From assembly GCA_023130895.1 (NCBI GenBank), contig JAGMAI010000110.1, positions 1-33,022 of the forward strand: a DNA stretch of 33,022 nt, written 5' to 3'. Of this stretch, positions 10,090 through 18,479 are shown piece after piece; position 1 is the first letter of the stretch; every line of letters starts with the position of its first letter. The DNA is from Thermoplasmata archaeon (GTDB taxonomy: Archaea; Thermoplasmatota; Thermoplasmata; RBG-16-68-12; JAGMCJ01). The translations under genes were made by a program, and so were the position numbers. Below the pieces are notes generated by a model. The model saw nothing but the letters and a program-made list of their open reading frames with translations. It ran no database searches and was not told where the DNA came from.

Positions 10090-10257
10090 TCAGTATTGCC
10101 CTAGTCCCCTGACGACCAATATGACACCTATGACAAAGGATATGAGGAAATCAATCCAACCGAAACATGGACTGTATACGCCAACGAGAGTCGAGAGTAG
10201 AGCAATGATGGACGCGACAATGAAGAAAACGCCCACCAGAGTACTTCCTGTTCGCAC
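10090..10257 (-). CDS. Possible 55-aa two-TM small protein (GTG start), not in ORF track
   Basis: Manual reverse-strand translation: VRTGSTLVGVFFIVASIIALLSTLVGVYSPCFGWIDFLISFVIGVILVVRGLGQY*; two hydrophobic segments. Confidence 0.35.
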   Translation of the reverse strand: MRTGSTLVGVFFIVASIIALLSTLVGVYSPCFGWIDFLISFVIGVILVVRGLGQY

Positions 10258-10519
10258 TCAATCCCTCTCAGAGAGGCTGGGAGAACCTCGGAGTAGAAGC
10301 TTGTCAAAGACGTCAGTTGCCGCGACAATCGGAGAGTCTTGTCCCTGCCTCAGAAACAGAATCAACTGAGAGATATTAGAAGCTTGAGGCGGAAAGGATT
10401 ATATCGCCACAGCCGATTGCTCTCAACGGTCACAAGCTGGAGGGAAACGCCTGTCGACTAGGCCGCAACCGGAGATTGAGGAACCAGTCCAAATCGACTC
10501 TTCTGAGCCGCGTGGACCA

Positions 10520-10987
10520 ATGTATGGAAGAGTGGCCTTTCGCGTGACGGTAATCGTGTTTGTCGTTGTCTGGGCATTCCTACTTGCTGCCATCTTTGCG
10601 TTCCAACCTAGATATCCAGATCCTCCTGAAGTCGAATTGTCGGTAATCTCTCAATCGAGTGGGTACAAGATCGAAATCTCAGACATTAGTGAATCCAAAC
10701 ATGTTAACGATTACAGAGTAGCCGTTCTGAAGGATGGGTTAGTATGGTTTGACTGCAGGGATCACTTACAGTCCTATCCAGACTCCTATCCGATTGTAAT
10801 GGGAACCGGTCCGACAGGAGAGTACCTGAACTTCACCAATCTAATGGGGGGCCACGGGCTCACAAGGGGGGACTATTTTACGCTGGAGAGCCTGACTTCC
10901 GGCTCTGAGTACGAGTTCACTCTGTTTTGGCGGTTTGGGCAGCATGGGGACCAGGTGATAGCAAGCGCGCTTGTCGAGGCACAATAG
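10520..10987 (+). CDS. Hypothetical secreted/membrane-anchored protein with one N-terminal TM
   Basis: N-terminal hydrophobic helix VTVIVFVVVWAFLLAAIFAF followed by a beta-rich extracytoplasmic domain. Confidence 0.65.
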   Translation: MYGRVAFRVTVIVFVVVWAFLLAAIFAFQPRYPDPPEVELSVISQSSGYKIEISDISESKHVNDYRVAVLKDGLVWFDCRDHLQSYPDSYPIVMGTGPTGEYLNFTNLMGGHGLTRGDYFTLESLTSGSEYEFTLFWRFGQHGDQVIASALVEAQ

Positions 10988-11074
10988 ATATGCAGTGGTC
11001 TCTGAATCTGGACAACTGAGAGGATTGTGGCGAAATGAATCCGCGTGCACGAAATCGACGATATCTGCCCGGAA

Positions 11075-11869
11075 TCAGTCCAGGGATATGACCTCGAACG
11101 CGACCTTGTCCTCGGAGTTCGCGTTCCTCTCCATGATGTGAGAGATGGCCTCGTTGCAGTGCTCCTCCGTGCAGAGATAGAGGACGCTGAGGCCCTTTTC
11201 GACCGCCTCGATCGATGCCTGAAGTGGTGCGAACTCCACGTCGGGCTCAAGTCCAGCTCTACTCGCGAGGGCCCTTCCCGAGGCGCCGGACACGGCGACG
11301 AGGTCAGGGTTCTCCCCGCTCATCAGGCGCTTCAGCTTGGAGAGGTTCGCTCCTCTGCTGCCCTTCTTCTCGATCCCGGGTATCTTCCCGAAGACCAGCT
11401 TCCCCGGGTTCAGTCCCGCTATACCATCAAGCTCCGAGATCGCGATGTCCTGGCCCTTCTTCGAGCCGAAGAGAGCGCGACCGGTGGATGACGACCTCTT
11501 TCCGGGATAGGCCTTCAGGTAGCCGTCCTCCATGATCAGCCCGACCTTCTGGCCCTTCCTGATGTCGGAGGCGGCGATCGCCCAGCACACGTCGATTATG
11601 GCCAGGTCCTTGGCGGAGGACTCGATGAACCTCCTCAGCTCGGAGAACCTGTCGTGAAGGAACTGAACGCCCTCCTTCGTGGGCTTGTACACCCCACCGA
11701 CGTTGTGCACGAGGCCCTCGGTGGTCATCGTCTTCAGATAGTCCGATATCCCTTGAACGGTCATCCCGAACCTCTCGGCGAGCGTCTTCAGCTTCGAGTG
11801 TTCCCGCTTGACCAGTTCCAGGAGGATGAGCAGCTTCGTCGTCTCCCTCAGGTCCCTCAGCAACGTCAT
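11075..11869 (-). CDS. Winged-helix transcriptional regulator with C-terminal uncharacterised (possible ligand-binding) domain
   Basis: N-term wHTH (LLILLELVKREHSKLKTLAERFGMTVQGISDYLKTMTTEGLVH); C-terminal domain of unknown function; start directly follows the ATPase stop. Confidence 0.8.
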   Translation of the reverse strand: MTLLRDLRETTKLLILLELVKREHSKLKTLAERFGMTVQGISDYLKTMTTEGLVHNVGGVYKPTKEGVQFLHDRFSELRRFIESSAKDLAIIDVCWAIAASDIRKGQKVGLIMEDGYLKAYPGKRSSSTGRALFGSKKGQDIAISELDGIAGLNPGKLVFGKIPGIEKKGSRGANLSKLKRLMSGENPDLVAVSGASGRALASRAGLEPDVEFAPLQASIEAVEKGLSVLYLCTEEHCNEAISHIMERNANSEDKVAFEVISLD

Positions 11870-12682
11870 TCAATCACCCCCGCCGCTGCCTCTCTTGGCC
11901 GTCCTTGCAGTGGGCACTATCATCACCAGGCCTGTGGACGGGCTCGTCTCGATCGCGACCTTCACGCCGTACACCTTCTCGATGTTCTCGTTCGTCAGCA
12001 CGTCCAACGTCCCGCCGACCTCTTCTACCTTTCCCTTGTCGAGAAGGACGACGTTCTCGCAGTACCTGACGGCCATGTTCAGGTCATGGAATATCGCGAC
12101 AACGATGAGGTTCCTCTCCCCAGCAAGTCCCTCGATCATGTCCATGATCTGCAGCTGGTAGCCCAGGTCCAGATGGGAGGTCGGTTCATCCAGAAGTAGC
12201 ACTCTCGGCTCCTGGGCGAGCGCTCTGGCTATGACCACCCTTTGCTGCTCGCCGCCGCTGAGCTCGGAGAACATCCTCGACCGGAGGTGCCAGCAGTCGG
12301 TCGACAGCATCGCTCCCTTTATGACCGCCAGATCCTCCTCCGATTCCATCTGAAGACGTCCGATGTACGGGGTCCTCCCCATGGCAACGATCTCGTATGC
12401 CGTGAACGCGAACCCGGGACGGGTGGTCTGCGGAACGACGCCGACCTTGCTCGCCACGTCGCGGAAGCTCATTGCCGACAGCATGTCAGTATCCAGCCAC
12501 ACGACTCCGCCGATGGGTTCCAGGACCCTGCTGATGCATCTGATGAGGGTCGTCTTCCCGCACCCGTTCGGACCGACGATGCCGAACAGCGTTCCCGAGG
12601 GCACGTCGAACGTGACGTCCTTCAGGACCTCCGCGCTGTCATAGCTGCATGAGACGCCGTCGATTCTAAGAAGCATAGGCAT
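11870..12682 (-). CDS. ABC transporter ATP-binding protein (FecE/BtuD type)
   Basis: Walker A GPNGCGKTTL, signature LSGGEQQRV, Walker B VLLLDEPTSHLD. Confidence 0.95.
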   Translation of the reverse strand: MPMLLRIDGVSCSYDSAEVLKDVTFDVPSGTLFGIVGPNGCGKTTLIRCISRVLEPIGGVVWLDTDMLSAMSFRDVASKVGVVPQTTRPGFAFTAYEIVAMGRTPYIGRLQMESEEDLAVIKGAMLSTDCWHLRSRMFSELSGGEQQRVVIARALAQEPRVLLLDEPTSHLDLGYQLQIMDMIEGLAGERNLIVVAIFHDLNMAVRYCENVVLLDKGKVEEVGGTLDVLTNENIEKVYGVKVAIETSPSTGLVMIVPTARTAKRGSGGGD

Positions 12683-13724
12683 ACCCTGTCTTCCTCGAGC
12701 GGAGCAGATATATGAAGAACGGAGCTCCGCAGAAGGCGGTTATTATCCCAATGGGGATCTCCTGTCCCCCCGCCACGGTCCGTGCCAGGACATCCATCCA
12801 GATGAGGAATATTCCCCCCGCAAAAGCGCTCGCGGGAATGAGGATGCGATTGTCGGGACCGAGCGTCATTCTGACGATGTGGGGGATTATGAGCCCCACG
12901 AAACCGACGATCCCCACGAAGGCGACCGCGATCGCCGCGAGGATCGATGCGGTCACAAGGACTATTATCTTGACCGTGTCGGCATCCACTCCAAGCTGTT
13001 TCGCTGTCTCCTCGCCCATCAGCATCACGTTCATGTCCCTCGCGAACAGGAAGACCACGAGCCCTCCCATTGCCAGCACGAATGTCGTTATGAGGACCTC
13101 ATCGAACGTGGTCAGGGCGAAGCTGCCCATTATCCAGGAGATTATCAGGTCCCTGTCCTTTCCTGCGGCGTAGAGCATGTAGAAGCTCACGGCGGAGAGG
13201 AAGGACGCGATTGCGACGCCCGCGAGCAGGAGCGTGTCCGTCTTGATCCTGCCCCTGACCTGCGCTATTCCGTACACGGCCGCGACCGTGATGAGGGCAC
13301 CGGAGAAGGCGAGGATCGGCGTGGAGAAGAGGGATGTGAGCCCCCAGATGAGACCCAAGGACACCCCGACGGCCGCACCGGAGGACACACCCAGGATGTA
13401 GGGCTCCGCAAGAGGGTTCCTGAACAGGCACTGCATGACCGCGCCCGAGATGGAGAGGGCCGCTCCGACCGCACAGGCGAGCAATATCCTCGGCAGCCTG
13501 ATGTTGACCAGGATGTTGGAAAGCGGTCCCTCCGCAAGAATGGAATTGAAGAAGTCCGCCCAGGAATATCTGCTGGGAATCCCCGCTCCGATGGGGCCTA
13601 CCGTTCCGAACGCCAAGGAGGCGAAGATCGACGCCAGCATTCCTCCGAACAGGATCACGATCCAGATGTGTCTTGAACGGGACTTCTCGACAACGTCAAC
13701 TGTGGATTCACGAGCCACCGTCAT
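12666..13724 (-). CDS. ABC transporter permease (FecCD/BtuC type)
   Basis: RLPRILLACAVGAALSISGAVMQCLFRNPLAEPYILGVSSGAAVG and GIVGFVGLIIPHIVR motifs. Confidence 0.95.
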   Translation of the reverse strand: MTVARESTVDVVEKSRSRHIWIVILFGGMLASIFASLAFGTVGPIGAGIPSRYSWADFFNSILAEGPLSNILVNIRLPRILLACAVGAALSISGAVMQCLFRNPLAEPYILGVSSGAAVGVSLGLIWGLTSLFSTPILAFSGALITVAAVYGIAQVRGRIKTDTLLLAGVAIASFLSAVSFYMLYAAGKDRDLIISWIMGSFALTTFDEVLITTFVLAMGGLVVFLFARDMNVMLMGEETAKQLGVDADTVKIIVLVTASILAAIAVAFVGIVGFVGLIIPHIVRMTLGPDNRILIPASAFAGGIFLIWMDVLARTVAGGQEIPIGIITAFCGAPFFIYLLRSRKTGYAYAS

Positions 13725-14641
13725 CAGAAGAGTTCAGGATGTATCAGGTGCGCCAGTTCCTCCAACCCGTCGACAATCCTCGGGCCGGGGCGCGATATCA
13801 GGTCGCCGTCGACGGCGAATACCTTGTCATTCTGGATCGCTGAGATGTCCGACCAGCCGGGTCTGGCCTTGATCTCCTCCACGGGCGTGAAGACCGTGAT
13901 TATGATGTCCGGAGAGGATGTCACGACGAACTCCTCGTCCAGCTGCACCCATGGGGATCCCATGCTTCCCGCTATGTTCTCCCCGCCAGCGAGATCGAGC
14001 AGGTCGTCGCCGAACGTTCCCGGACCGTATGTCCACAGATTGCTGTCCAGCTCGACGTAGACGCTCGGCGTCTCAACCCCCAGCATCAGGTCTGCAATCG
14101 TCTCGACCTTTGCGGTCAGGTTGCTGACGAGTCCTTCCGCTTCCGCGTCAGCGTCCGTAATCGAGCCCACGAGTTCGATGTCATCGAATACCCCGTCGAT
14201 GTCCGATGCGTCCAGCACGACGACGGCGAAGCTCCTGTTCTCGAGGTCTCCGATAAGCTCGTCACTGTTGATGGATGACGCCAGTATCAATTGAGGATCG
14301 AGCACTGTGATGACTTCGAGATTGTACCCGCCGAAGTACCCGCCCACGACCGTCTTGTCCTGAGCCTCTGGTGGATAGTTGGAGGCCTGGTCCACTCCGA
14401 CGACCTTGTCATCGAGTCCCAGTGCGAACAGAATCTCCGTGTTGCTCGGGGCCAGCGAGATTATCCTCTCCACTGGTTGAGGCACGGTAACGTCCCGTCC
14501 ATAGTCGTCAACAATCTTCATGCCCGACGGTTCCTCCGTTCCCTGGAGAACAGGAACCACCAGGAGTCCAACAGATAGTCCGCCCACAAAGACAACAGCG
14601 GCTATCACCACAATCATTATCGTACTTGTGCTCTGAGCCAA
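13724..14641 (-). CDS. ABC transporter substrate-binding protein (BtuF/FecB-like), TM-anchored
   Basis: DDYGRDVTVPQPVERIISLAPSNTEILFALGLDDKVVGVD. Likely TTG start at 14641 preceded by AGGAGGAG; ORF track starts at 14719. N-terminal TM IMIVVIAAVVFVGGLSVGLLVV. Confidence 0.9.
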   Translation of the reverse strand: MAQSTSTIMIVVIAAVVFVGGLSVGLLVVPVLQGTEEPSGMKIVDDYGRDVTVPQPVERIISLAPSNTEILFALGLDDKVVGVDQASNYPPEAQDKTVVGGYFGGYNLEVITVLDPQLILASSINSDELIGDLENRSFAVVVLDASDIDGVFDDIELVGSITDADAEAEGLVSNLTAKVETIADLMLGVETPSVYVELDSNLWTYGPGTFGDDLLDLAGGENIAGSMGSPWVQLDEEFVVTSSPDIIITVFTPVEEIKARPGWSDISAIQNDKVFAVDGDLISRPGPRIVDGLEELAHLIHPELF

Positions 14642-14652
14642 ACTTTCTCCTC

Positions 14653-14700
14653 CTAAAGCATACTTTAGAAAAGTCAAATACACTTTAGGTATAAAAGCCT
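14653..14700 (-). promoter_or_regulatory. Promoter/operator of the ABC-importer operon
   Basis: Perfect inverted repeat CTAAAG-CATA-CTTTAG (14653-14668), third CTTTAG half-site at 14683-14688 (20-bp offset), adjoining TATA-like CTTTTATACC (minus strand) at 14689-14698. Confidence 0.6.
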
Positions 14701-14715
14701 GACGAGAGCGCCCCG

Positions 14716-17700
14716 TCACAGTATCTTGGACAGCTTCTCCTTCATGTTCTCAAGGCGCCTTGACCTTACCTCGAGGTCGGTCTGGGCCTTCGAGAGCTCC
14801 TCCTCGGACTTGATGTTCTTCGCTTCGAGGACGGAGATCTTCTTCTCCTTCTTCTCGAGCGTCTTCTCCCTGGCCTGCAGCTTCCTGGAGAGTTCTGAGG
14901 TCTGAATCTTCTCCTTCTCCAGCTTCTTCGACTCGCTCTGAAGTCTCAGCTTCTCCTTGGCGGTCGCCTTCCCGAGCTCCGAGTCGAGCTTCCTCTCACG
15001 GTCGGACAGCCGCTTGCTTTCCTTCTCCATCCTGGACAGCATCTCGTTGACGGACTTCCTCTCCTTGGTGATGGACTCCTTCTCGAGCTCCAGCTCCTTC
15101 TTGAGGGCGAGGACTTCCTCTTCCTTGCGCTCCAGCCGGGTCAAGGAACTCACGGCTTCGGCCTTGGTCGCCAGGGCTTCCTCGACCTCCTTGGTCTTCT
15201 CGTCGATGTCCCTCTGCTTCGCCTCCAGGTCCGCGAGGGCCCTCTCGATCTCCTCGTCCATCCTGGTCTTCTTGTCCTTCACCATGGACTCGGCGTACTC
15301 GAGCAGCGAGGCCGTGGTCTCCTTCGTCTCCGCGATCTCCCTCTCCCTTTCCTTGAGCTCGTGCCACTCGTCCTCCAGCCTGCTCATCTCCTGATCGATG
15401 AGCTTCGATGTCCTCTCCAGCTCCAGCGACTTCTCCGCGATCGCCCTCTCCTGCGTCTCCAGGGAGCTGAGCTTCGCCGGGAGCTCTGACTCGATGTTCT
15501 CGAGCTTCTTCCTCTCGCCCACGATCTCCACGCTGCGCTGGTCCAGGGTGCTCTGCTTCTCCTCGAGCTCCTTGCTCCACTTGGACAGCTTCTGCTCCCA
15601 CTGCTGGACGTCCTCGCCTCTGGACGCAAGCTCTCCCTGATCCCTTCCCGTCTTCTCGATGGCCTCGCGCAGTTCCTCTTCCCTGCCCTCGAGCTCCTTC
15701 CTCATCAGGTTGATGTCGGCCTCGGCCCTAAGCACGTCCCCGGACTTCTGGTCCAGCTTCCCGCGCTTCTCCTTGATCGTCTTCTCCTCGTCCAGGACCG
15801 TGCTCCTGAGACCTTCTAGGCGTTTGCCTTCCCGTCCGAGGTTCTTCCACAGCTCGTCGAGCTTCAGCTTCTCCTTGGATGACGTCTTCTCCGCGCTCGC
15901 GAGGTCGCCCTCGAGCTCCTTCAGCACCGTCTTCTTCTTCTCCAGGTCCGACTCGCGGGAGTGCAGGTCATCCTCCCTCGCTATCAGATGGGCCTCGGTC
16001 TCGGAGGTCTCCGTCTCCCTCCTCTCGAGGTAGTCCATGCGCTTCTTCAGGTCCTCCTCTTCGACCTTCAGCTTGTCCAGCTTCTTCGCCATCACCGTCT
16101 CCAGCTCGTCGATCGCGAGCTTCTTGCCCTCGACCTCCCCTTCCAGCACGTTGAGACCCCTCGCCCTCTTCTCCGAGAGGTTCTTCTCGCTCTTGACGAG
16201 CCCGCGTTCCTTGTCGATCTCCTCCTGCTGCTTCTCCAGGTCCCTCTCTATCCTTGATTTCTCCCGCTCGAAGACGTCAACGCCCTTCGAGAGGTCCCTC
16301 GTGCCCTTCTCGAGCTTGAGCCTCTTCTTCTCCAGCTCCTTCGTTTCCTTCCGGACCGCGGTCTCCCGCTTCTTGACCTCCGAAAGCCTGGAGCTGATCT
16401 CGTCCTCGTGCTTTACCGTGGCGGACTCCCGCTGGTTCAGCGATTCTATCTCCCCGCTCATCTCTTCCCGTTCGCTGGCAAGCTTGGCCTCGACGTCCTT
16501 CAGGTCCTTGTCCTTGGCTCGGGCCTCTTCCTCCATCCAGTTCAGTCGGTCCCTGTAGGACACCAGGGACTCTTCCATCTCCGAGATCTCGTCGAACTTG
16601 AACGATAGCTCCTCTTCTTTGGCGAGCAGGGCCTTCTCCCTCTTCACGATCCTTTCGTTCTTCGTGTCCAAACCCTTCGCTTTCTCCGACAGGGCCTTCT
16701 TCCTGTCCTTGAGGATCGACTGGAGGTCCTGGCTCTCGGACTCCGTCCTCTTGACCTTGCTCTCCCTCTCCAGCAGCGTCTCCCTCAGGTGATCGAACCC
16801 CTCTTCCGTCTCCGCCATCTGGGCGAACTTGGACTCGAGCGCTTTCTCCTTGGAGGTCAGGAACTTCTCCTGCTTCTTCAGCTGGATCTCCTTCTCCTTC
16901 AGTGCGATCTCCTTGTCGGAGAGCTTCTCCCTGGCCTTCTCGAACGCTTCCTTTCTCTTGAACAGGGCCTTGTTCTCGGAGCCCAGCTCCTTTTTCGCCT
17001 TCTCATGCTCGCCGAGCGTTCCCTTGATCTCTTTCTCCTTCGCTGCGACGGACTCCTCTCGCTCCTCGAGCTCGGTTCCCTTCAGATCCAGGGTCCTCTT
17101 CTCTCTCTCGACCCTCTTCTTGAGCTTCCTTTCCTCCGCCTTGATGGCCTTCTTCTCTGCCTTCCAGGCCTTCGACATCTCCTCGAACTCGTCCATCTTC
17201 TTCTGGACGTTCTTCTCCTTGGTTGCGAGCGCCCGTCTCTTGCTGGTCCATTTCTTGGACTCCTCGGAGAAGGACTTCGTGGCCTCTCTCAGCATCGCCT
17301 CACGGCGGTCTATCTCCTTGATCTTCTCCTCCCCTTCCTCCCATCTCTTGAGGAGCTGCCTCTCTCTCTCGCCGAGCTCTTCCTTCGTGAGGCTGACACC
17401 GCTTCGCATGCCCTCCAGGTCCTTCCGTTCCTCGGCCAGGACGGCCTCCCTGTCTGCCAGTCCATTGTCCTTCCTCTCGAGCCCCTCCCTCGTCCTCTGC
17501 AGCTCTTCCTCGCTTTCCTTCCGCATCTCCTTGAACTCTCTGTCCTTCTCCTCGAGCGTCTGCTTCAGTTCCGCGACTTTCTGTTCCCTGGAATGGATCT
17601 CCTTCTCTGCCTCTGACGCCTTCTCTTCAGCCTCGGCGATGCCCTGTTCCCTGCTGTCGAGGGTCTTCTTCTTGCGCGCGAGGGACTTGGATTTCTTCTC

Positions 17701-18474
17701 CAGGGTCCTGGATCTCTTCTCTGTACCCTCGGTCTCCCCTTCCAGCTCCGATATCCGCTTGTCCTTCTCCTCGATCTCGCTCCGCAGGTCGGATTCCCGT
17801 TGCTCGAGGTCCGATGTGGACTTCTCTTCCTTCTCTCTTTCCTCGCCCATTGTGCCGATCTGGCCCTTGAGCTTCTCAACTTCCTTGGCGAGCTTGCCCG
17901 CTTTGCTCGCCTCCTTGGCCTTGATCTTCAGCTCTTCCTGGGCCGTCTCGAGTTCTCCCTCCAGCTTGCTCAGGTAGGTCCTTGCCTCCTCCAGCTCTGT
18001 GCTCAGTCTCCCGGATTCGGCCTCGGACTCCTTCTTTCCTTTGGTGGCGAGTTGCTTCGCCTCCTTGGTCTTGATCTTCAGCTCATCCCGAACGGACTTG
18101 AGTTCTTCATCCAGCCTGTTCGCGTCCGCCTTCGCCTTCTCCAGCTGCGTCTTGAGCTTCTCCGCTTCCCCCGCAGATTCCTTCTTCCCTTCACTGGCGA
18201 GCTGCTTCGCCTCCTTCTCGGCCTTCTTGAGGTCCTTCTTGCCCGCTGTGAGCTGCTTCTCCACGTCCTTGATCTGCTTCTTCTGCTCTGAGAGTGCCTT
18301 CTCCTTGCCCTTCACGTTCTCCTGCAGCGATCCGATCTCATCCTGCGCGGACTTCAGCTCGTCCTGCAGTCTCTCGATCTCCCCCCTAAGCTCCTCGGTC
18401 TCGTCGTAGACCTCGACCTCTTTGGCCTCGACATCCCCCGAAAGCATCTCCTTGGCTCTTTCTCTCAGTCCCAT
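14716..18474 (-). CDS. Giant (1252 aa) coiled-coil protein, no recognisable globular domain
   Basis: Continuous K/E/L-rich heptad-like sequence; by eye one proline and no cysteine. Starts 5 bp after the stop of the upstream zinc-ribbon coiled-coil gene. Confidence 0.9.
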   Translation of the reverse strand: MGLRERAKEMLSGDVEAKEVEVYDETEELRGEIERLQDELKSAQDEIGSLQENVKGKEKALSEQKKQIKDVEKQLTAGKKDLKKAEKEAKQLASEGKKESAGEAEKLKTQLEKAKADANRLDEELKSVRDELKIKTKEAKQLATKGKKESEAESGRLSTELEEARTYLSKLEGELETAQEELKIKAKEASKAGKLAKEVEKLKGQIGTMGEEREKEEKSTSDLEQRESDLRSEIEEKDKRISELEGETEGTEKRSRTLEKKSKSLARKKKTLDSREQGIAEAEEKASEAEKEIHSREQKVAELKQTLEEKDREFKEMRKESEEELQRTREGLERKDNGLADREAVLAEERKDLEGMRSGVSLTKEELGERERQLLKRWEEGEEKIKEIDRREAMLREATKSFSEESKKWTSKRRALATKEKNVQKKMDEFEEMSKAWKAEKKAIKAEERKLKKRVEREKRTLDLKGTELEEREESVAAKEKEIKGTLGEHEKAKKELGSENKALFKRKEAFEKAREKLSDKEIALKEKEIQLKKQEKFLTSKEKALESKFAQMAETEEGFDHLRETLLERESKVKRTESESQDLQSILKDRKKALSEKAKGLDTKNERIVKREKALLAKEEELSFKFDEISEMEESLVSYRDRLNWMEEEARAKDKDLKDVEAKLASEREEMSGEIESLNQRESATVKHEDEISSRLSEVKKRETAVRKETKELEKKRLKLEKGTRDLSKGVDVFEREKSRIERDLEKQQEEIDKERGLVKSEKNLSEKRARGLNVLEGEVEGKKLAIDELETVMAKKLDKLKVEEEDLKKRMDYLERRETETSETEAHLIAREDDLHSRESDLEKKKTVLKELEGDLASAEKTSSKEKLKLDELWKNLGREGKRLEGLRSTVLDEEKTIKEKRGKLDQKSGDVLRAEADINLMRKELEGREEELREAIEKTGRDQGELASRGEDVQQWEQKLSKWSKELEEKQSTLDQRSVEIVGERKKLENIESELPAKLSSLETQERAIAEKSLELERTSKLIDQEMSRLEDEWHELKEREREIAETKETTASLLEYAESMVKDKKTRMDEEIERALADLEAKQRDIDEKTKEVEEALATKAEAVSSLTRLERKEEEVLALKKELELEKESITKERKSVNEMLSRMEKESKRLSDRERKLDSELGKATAKEKLRLQSESKKLEKEKIQTSELSRKLQAREKTLEKKEKKISVLEAKNIKSEEELSKAQTDLEVRSRRLENMKEKLSKIL
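17917..18216 (-). repeat. Two tandem 150-bp (50-aa) diverged repeats inside the coiled-coil gene
   Basis: KEAKQLASEGKKESAGEAEKLKTQLEKAKADANRLDEELKSVRDELKIKT followed by KEAKQLATKGKKESEAESGRLSTELEEARTYLSKLEGELETAQEELKIKA, ungapped. Confidence 0.85.
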
Positions 18475-18479
18475 CTCAT

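Noticed and set aside
10121-10369. 82-aa plus-strand ORF (MTPMTKDMRKS...)
   Set aside because: Basic, low-information sequence opposite a better hydrophobic reverse-strand candidate; no RBS evident.
16829-17977. 382-aa plus-strand Ser/Phe/Leu-rich ORF and similar neighbours (e.g. 16789-17616, 18609-19628)
   Set aside because: Mirror of GAG/AAG-rich coiled-coil coding on the other strand (CTC/CTT/TTC codons); no independent coding evidence.
14716-18474. Giant coil as an SMC/Rad50 ATPase
   Set aside because: No Walker A, signature or Walker B motif at either end and no hinge-like glycine-rich globular region.
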